In this document: positions 5,500 through 6,050 of the stretch, one piece after another
Layout: the number at the start of each line of letters is the position of its first letter
Numbering within the stretch: the first letter of the stretch is position 1
Assembly: GCA_947446335.1 (NCBI GenBank)
Contig: CANFGA010000206.1
Coordinates: 1-6,050 of the forward strand
Source: Oxalobacteraceae bacterium
Lineage (GTDB): Bacteria > Pseudomonadota > Gammaproteobacteria > Burkholderiales > Burkholderiaceae_D
Reading direction: 5' to 3'
Length of the DNA: 6,050 bases
Program-made: the position numbers and the translations under genes
Notes under the pieces: model-generated
The model's input: only the letters and a program-made list of their open reading frames with translations
Database searches by the model: none
What the model was told of the DNA's origin: nothing

Positions 5500-6050
5500 T
5501 CAATTCCCCAGATAGGCGTCGAGCACCTGTTTGTTGGCGCGGATTTCGCTTGGTGTGCCGATCGCCATCACCGTGCCTTCGACCATGACCATCACCCGGT
5601 GGCACAGGTCCATGACAAAATCCATGTTGTGTTCGATCACGACGAAGGATCCGCCGCGAGTCTGGTTCAATTCCTTGAGCAAGGTCGCGATGCCGCCGAC
5701 CAGGGTCGGATTGACGCCGGCACAGGGTTCATCGAGCAGCACCAGATCGGGTTCGCTCATGAATGCCATCGCGATGTCGACCAGCTTTTGCTGGCCGTAG
5801 CTGAGCGCACCGGCGGGCTTGTCGGCCACATGACTGATCCGAAATTGCTCCAGCAATTGATCGGCCTTGGCGCCCAACCCCGAGTCGCCCGGGCTGAACA
5901 AGCGGCTGAACATCGTGCCCTGGTGTTCCTGGGCGGCGACGATCAGGTTGTCGCGCACGCTCATCTGGCCAAACACTTGCAGCGTCTGGAAGGTGCGTCC
6001 GACCCCGCGCTGGCTCAGTTGCATCGGATTCAAGCCCGAGATATCCTGAC
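5500..6050 (-). CDS. livG: Liv-type ABC transporter ATP-binding protein, LivG family (N-terminus cut by window edge)
   Basis: This is the partner ATPase of LivF. The frame is open to the right edge; 182 residues are visible, and about 65-75 N-terminal residues including Walker A are missing. The visible part starts QDISGLNPMQLSQRGVGRTFQ, the typical stretch leading to the Q-loop (RTFQ). It continues through the LivG-specific insertion after VRDNLIVAA, the signature LSYGQQ (5788-5805), Walker B LVLLDEP (5725-5745), and switch histidine H in VVIEHN (5629-5631). It ends with the LivG-like tail VLDAYLGN. The LSYGQQ form of the signature is characteristic of LivG rather than LivF. The gene ends one base before livF, indicating a common transcript. 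The permease subunits (livH, livM) and binding protein (livK) are expected beyond the right edge. Confidence 0.93.
   Translation of the reverse strand, partial: QDISGLNPMQLSQRGVGRTFQTLQVFGQMSVRDNLIVAAQEHQGTMFSRLFSPGDSGLGAKADQLLEQFRISHVADKPAGALSYGQQKLVDIAMAFMSEPDLVLLDEPCAGVNPTLVGGIATLLKELNQTRGGSFVVIEHNMDFVMDLCHRVMVMVEGTVMAIGTPSEIRANKQVLDAYLGN

Overview
The window looks like a chromosomal fragment of a fairly GC-rich Gram-negative bacterium. It is most likely a betaproteobacterium of the order Burkholderiales, perhaps Oxalobacteraceae. That placement is an inference from the style of the porin (Burkholderiales-type signal peptide followed by a 'NVTMYGSLDQYLGY' first strand), from codon use, and from the combination of genes; no marker gene is present.

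Every credible gene lies on the minus strand, so the reading order is from the right edge to the left. It runs livG (N-terminus off the right edge), livF, an outer-membrane porin, a type II 3-dehydroquinate dehydratase (aroQ type), an AEC-family permease, and a two-domain 3-dehydroshikimate dehydratase (quiC, C-terminus off the left edge). The quiC reading frame is open for 562 codons to the window edge. livG and livF are separated by one base. The other genes are separated by gaps of about 63 to 157 bases, which hold stem-loops, palindromes and short tandem repeats but no further genes.

Read together, this is a catabolic module for quinate/shikimate-type hydroaromatic acids. The dehydratase would turn 3-dehydroquinate into 3-dehydroshikimate, and QuiC would turn 3-dehydroshikimate into protocatechuate, feeding ring cleavage. 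The porin could admit the substrate through the outer membrane. The Liv-type ABC transporter and the AEC carrier are two independent candidates for inner-membrane transport. The quinate/shikimate dehydrogenase, the permease and binding-protein subunits of the ABC system, and any regulator would have to lie outside the window. The enzyme assignments rest on visible active-site residues. The transport substrates are inferred from neighbourhood only.

The points most worth a second look are the unusual N-terminal active-site loop of the dehydroquinate dehydratase, a perfect palindrome just upstream of its start, a near-palindrome plus a 13-bp tandem repeat upstream of the AEC gene, and two strong stem-loops at gene ends. 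No CRISPR array, insertion sequence, tRNA, rRNA or clearly novel system was seen.
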